A stretch of 62,223 nucleotides of DNA from Clostridiales bacterium (lineage in GTDB: Bacteria; Bacillota; Clostridia; Oscillospirales; Oscillospiraceae), in NCBI GenBank assembly GCA_020859945.1, contig JAJBVG010000049.1, forward strand, positions 1 through 62,223, in the 5' to 3' direction. Below, piece by piece: positions 60,067 to 62,223 of the stretch. The position numbers were made by a program, and so were the translations under genes. The notes below the pieces were generated by a model. That model searched no databases. It was not told the origin of the DNA and was given only the letters and a program-made list of their open reading frames with translations. Every line of letters starts with the position of its first letter. The first letter of the stretch is position 1.

Positions 60067-61695
60067 TTACTTGCTGATGGTCACGTTCTTGACGGCGCTC
60101 CACGCGGCGCGGTAGGTCTCGCCGCCGGTGGTCTTGTAAGCCCGGACCCGGACGTAATACTTCTTGCCCTTGGTCAGGCTGGAGATGGTCTTGGAGAGGG
60201 AGGAGGCGCTGGTGACCTTGACGGTCTTGGCGTTCTTGAAGCTGCTGTTGGTGGAATACTGGATCTGATAGCCGGTGGCCTTGGAGTTCTTCTTCCACTT
60301 GACGGTCATCTTCTTGGAAGAGCTGTTGGTCAGGCTGGTGATGCTGGTGCGGCTCAGGCGGTAAACCTCTTCGCCCTCGGCGTCATAGCCGCTGGTGTAG
60401 CTGCCAGAGTAGGCCTTGACGGTGTAGGTGTACATGGTGCCGTTGGAAACGTTGGTGTCGCTCCACTTGAGGGTGCTGCCGCTCTTCACGGTGCCGACCT
60501 TGGTCCAGGAGGTGGCGTTCCCGGCCTTGCGGTAGATGTAGTAGCCGCTGGCGCCCTTTACCTTCTCCCAGTTGACGGTGACGGAGGAGGCGGCGTTCTT
60601 GGCGTCATCCAGATCGGGGACTTCCAGCCACTTGATGGTCAGGCCAGTCTTGTCGTAGCTGCTCCAGGTGGTCACGTCGTTCTGCTTGACGTAAGCCTTG
60701 ACGGTGTAGGTGTAGGTGGTGCCGCTGGTCAGGTTGTCCTCATCGTCCACCCAGGAGGTGGTGGTGCCCTTGGAGATGGTCTTGACCTTGGTCCAGCTGC
60801 CAGAGCTGGTCTTGCGGTAGATCCGGTAGCCGGTGGCGCCGGAGACGGCGGTCCAGGTGACCTTCACGCCGGATTCCTTGTTGGCGATCTTACCAAGGGT
60901 AGGGGTCGCCACGGTGGTGGTCGTGGTGGAAGTGGAAGTGCTGGTGGAAGTGGAGGTGGAAGTGCCGGAGGTGGTCTTCCAGGTCAGAGTGCCGCCGTAG
61001 TTGCCCCGCATGGAGGCGGTCCAGGTGCTGTCATTGGCGGGATAGTTGACGGTAGCGGTCACGTACTTGAAGGCGTTGGTGCCGATGGTGGGGGCGTTGC
61101 CCTTGAAGGTGATGGTCTTGAGGTCATAGCACTCGGCGAAGGCTTCCTTGCCGATGGAGGTGACGGTGGCGGGGATGGTGATGGAGGTCAGGGACTCGCA
61201 GTCCTCAAAGGCGGCGGTGCCAATGGTCTTGAGCTTGGAGGGGAGGGTGATGGACTTCAGGAATTCCAGCCCTTCAAAGGCTTCCGCGCCGATGGAGGTG
61301 ACGGAGGAGGCGAGGGAGACGGAGGTCACGTTCTCCAGGTCTCCGAAAGCATCCTTGCCGATGTAGGTGACGCCGCTCTCCACGACGATCTTCTTGACGC
61401 GGGTCTCGAAGTAGTCTTCATAGCGTTCGCCGTAGTTGTCTTCGCAATAGTCGCTGCTCCAGGGAGCGTCCTGATTGTTGTAGTCATACATCTTGCCGGA
61501 GCCGGAGATGGTCAGGGTGCCGCTACTGTAACTCCACTTTACGTTGTCGCCGCAGTACCCGGTGGTGGCGACTGTCGCCTGAGCGGAGACAGTGGCTTCG
61601 GCTTCCTGTGAGGTCTCCACCGCCATAGCGGGGACGGCCAGCAGGCTCATGGCCAGGGCCAGGGTGAGAATGAGGGCTAATAGACGCTTCTTCAT
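60067..61695 (-). CDS. BspA-type leucine-rich repeat and fibronectin III surface protein
   Basis: The 542-residue exported protein has a signal peptide (LLALILTLALAMSLLAVPAMA), a BspA/LRR_5 repeat region at about 80-215 (units such as SLTSITIPATVTSIGKEAF), a Thr/Ser-rich linker (about 245-262) and three fibronectin type III-like domains (about 262-540; VSGATGYRIYRKTSSGSWTK, then related ASGYYIYRK and ATGYQIQYS repeats). No sortase LPxTG or membrane anchor is visible. It is likely secreted or surface-adsorbed, with an adhesion or polymer-binding role by family analogy. AAGGAGG precedes the ATG. Confidence 0.9.
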   Translation of the reverse strand: MKKRLLALILTLALAMSLLAVPAMAVETSQEAEATVSAQATVATTGYCGDNVKWSYSSGTLTISGSGKMYDYNNQDAPWSSDYCEDNYGERYEDYFETRVKKIVVESGVTYIGKDAFGDLENVTSVSLASSVTSIGAEAFEGLEFLKSITLPSKLKTIGTAAFEDCESLTSITIPATVTSIGKEAFAECYDLKTITFKGNAPTIGTNAFKYVTATVNYPANDSTWTASMRGNYGGTLTWKTTSGTSTSTSTSTSTSTTTTTVATPTLGKIANKESGVKVTWTAVSGATGYRIYRKTSSGSWTKVKTISKGTTTSWVDDEDNLTSGTTYTYTVKAYVKQNDVTTWSSYDKTGLTIKWLEVPDLDDAKNAASSVTVNWEKVKGASGYYIYRKAGNATSWTKVGTVKSGSTLKWSDTNVSNGTMYTYTVKAYSGSYTSGYDAEGEEVYRLSRTSITSLTNSSSKKMTVKWKKNSKATGYQIQYSTNSSFKNAKTVKVTSASSLSKTISSLTKGKKYYVRVRAYKTTGGETYRAAWSAVKNVTISK

Positions 61696-61818
61696 GGTAG
61701 GGTCCTCCTTGTAATAAGATTAGAGTAGAGTGTTTTTATGTGGACTCCGGGGAGGGGGACCGCCCCGGAGAGCTTACCTGTTTAGGCGTTTTGGTGATGT
61801 GCCGCGTCTGCGGCGGGG

Positions 61819-62223
61819 TTAGTCGTCTACCTCCTGCTCGTAGTCCAGGATGGTTCCGTCAGCGGCCTTGATCTCGTAGCTGTATTCCATGGTGCCGGAC
61901 TTGAACTCCACTTCATAGACCTGGATGCCGTCCTCATAGTCCAGCTCGACCTCCATCTCCCGGGTGTTGCTCTCGGAGACGCCTGCATGGTTCAGGGCGA
62001 TGGTCTTAGCCTCGTCAGAGGTGATGGTGTCGCCGGAGGTGGTGGTCGTCGTAGTGGTGGTCTGGGTCTTTCTGCCCTCCTGCTCCGCATTGACCACTGC
62101 GCCGGTGGCGGCGTTGATGTTGTAGTCATATTCGGCGTCGGTGGTGTAGAACTCCACGTCGTAGACCTGTACGCCATTGTCGTATTCCAGCTTGGTCTTG
62201 GTGAAGGTGGCGTCGGCTTCGGC
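61819..62223 (-). CDS. PepSY domain protein, C-terminal part (5' end outside window)
   Basis: The frame stays open from the window edge to a stop at 61819, 134 codons. It holds two PepSY-like segments: TFTKTKLEYDNGVQVYDVEF with YDYNINAATGAVV, and IALNHAGVSESNTREMEVELDYEDG with YSYEIKAADGTIL, separated by a Thr-rich linker. PepSY domains bind and inhibit proteases or sense peptides; the protein is presumably exported. It lies upstream of the BspA gene on the same strand and may be co-transcribed. Confidence 0.85.
   Translation of the reverse strand, partial: AEADATFTKTKLEYDNGVQVYDVEFYTTDAEYDYNINAATGAVVNAEQEGRKTQTTTTTTTTSGDTITSDEAKTIALNHAGVSESNTREMEVELDYEDGIQVYEVEFKSGTMEYSYEIKAADGTILDYEQEVDD

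Overview
The window reads as chromosomal DNA of a GC-rich, Gram-positive member of the Clostridia, most like the Oscillospiraceae (Flavonifractor, Lawsonibacter, Oscillibacter or Dysosmobacter type). The basis is strong GGAGG ribosome binding sites, sigma-A promoters with 17-base spacers, a T-box on thrS, LL-diaminopimelate aminotransferase, ThyX instead of ThyA, HemZ, DUF1292 and DUF5685 proteins and a Firmicutes-type 6S RNA. The genus is inference; no rRNA is present. I see no prophage, transposase, CRISPR array or conjugation gene.

Layout. 1-760: a minus-strand tRNA operon (Val, Asp, Phe, Gly, Cys, Phe) under a near-consensus promoter, with a broken tRNA-Gly 3' end. 0.8-7.5 kb: a nucleotidyltransferase, an iron alcohol dehydrogenase, a DUF5685/J-domain pair, a TPR membrane protein and a Crp/Fnr regulator whose promoter overlaps a palindrome. 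7.9-12.8 kb: leuC-leuD-DUF4177-leuB, ended by a strong terminator, then an aminotransferase with its own promoter. 12.9-17 kb: a Cys-rich unknown and a DHHW/MBOAT polymer O-acetylation pair. 17-28.3 kb: DUF1292, 6S RNA, recJ, relA, dtd, an MBL hydrolase, a glycosyltransferase apparently fused to a MarR-like domain, hemZ and a uridine-kinase-like gene. 28.6-33.9 kb: HtrA protease, YczE-like protein, ZIP and MATE transporters, tRNA-Leu. 34-36.4 kb: an HD hydrolase, a candidate type I toxin-antitoxin locus, a lone EutN-type shell protein, a membrane-anchored L7/L12-like protein and broken copies of the pgi 3' end. 36.4-42.6 kb: pgi, then T-box-thrS-ychF, then an aldolase. 42.7-44.1 kb: an AT-rich two-gene membrane-protein island. 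44.1-62.2 kb: kinase-like, MFS, YerC/methyltransferase, ybaK, cysteine desulfurase, M15 peptidase, folD, lipoprotein, thyX, hslO, dapL, HD, exported and unknown proteins, a beta-helix protein, a BspA/Fn3 surface protein and the end of a PepSY protein.

Most genes are housekeeping. The unusual content lies between genes. Small repeats fill nearly every gap: two families of 7-base tandem repeats (CAATNNG and TTAGCTN) that often occur as inverted pairs, a GC-rich hairpin mosaic, and a roughly 70-bp palindrome beginning TGTAGGGGCGGCC. The two most interesting candidates are the convergent toxin/antisense RNA locus at 34.6-35.06 kb, and two-hairpin spacers that sit between a gene and a second copy of that gene's own 3' end, seen at tRNA-Gly and at pgi.
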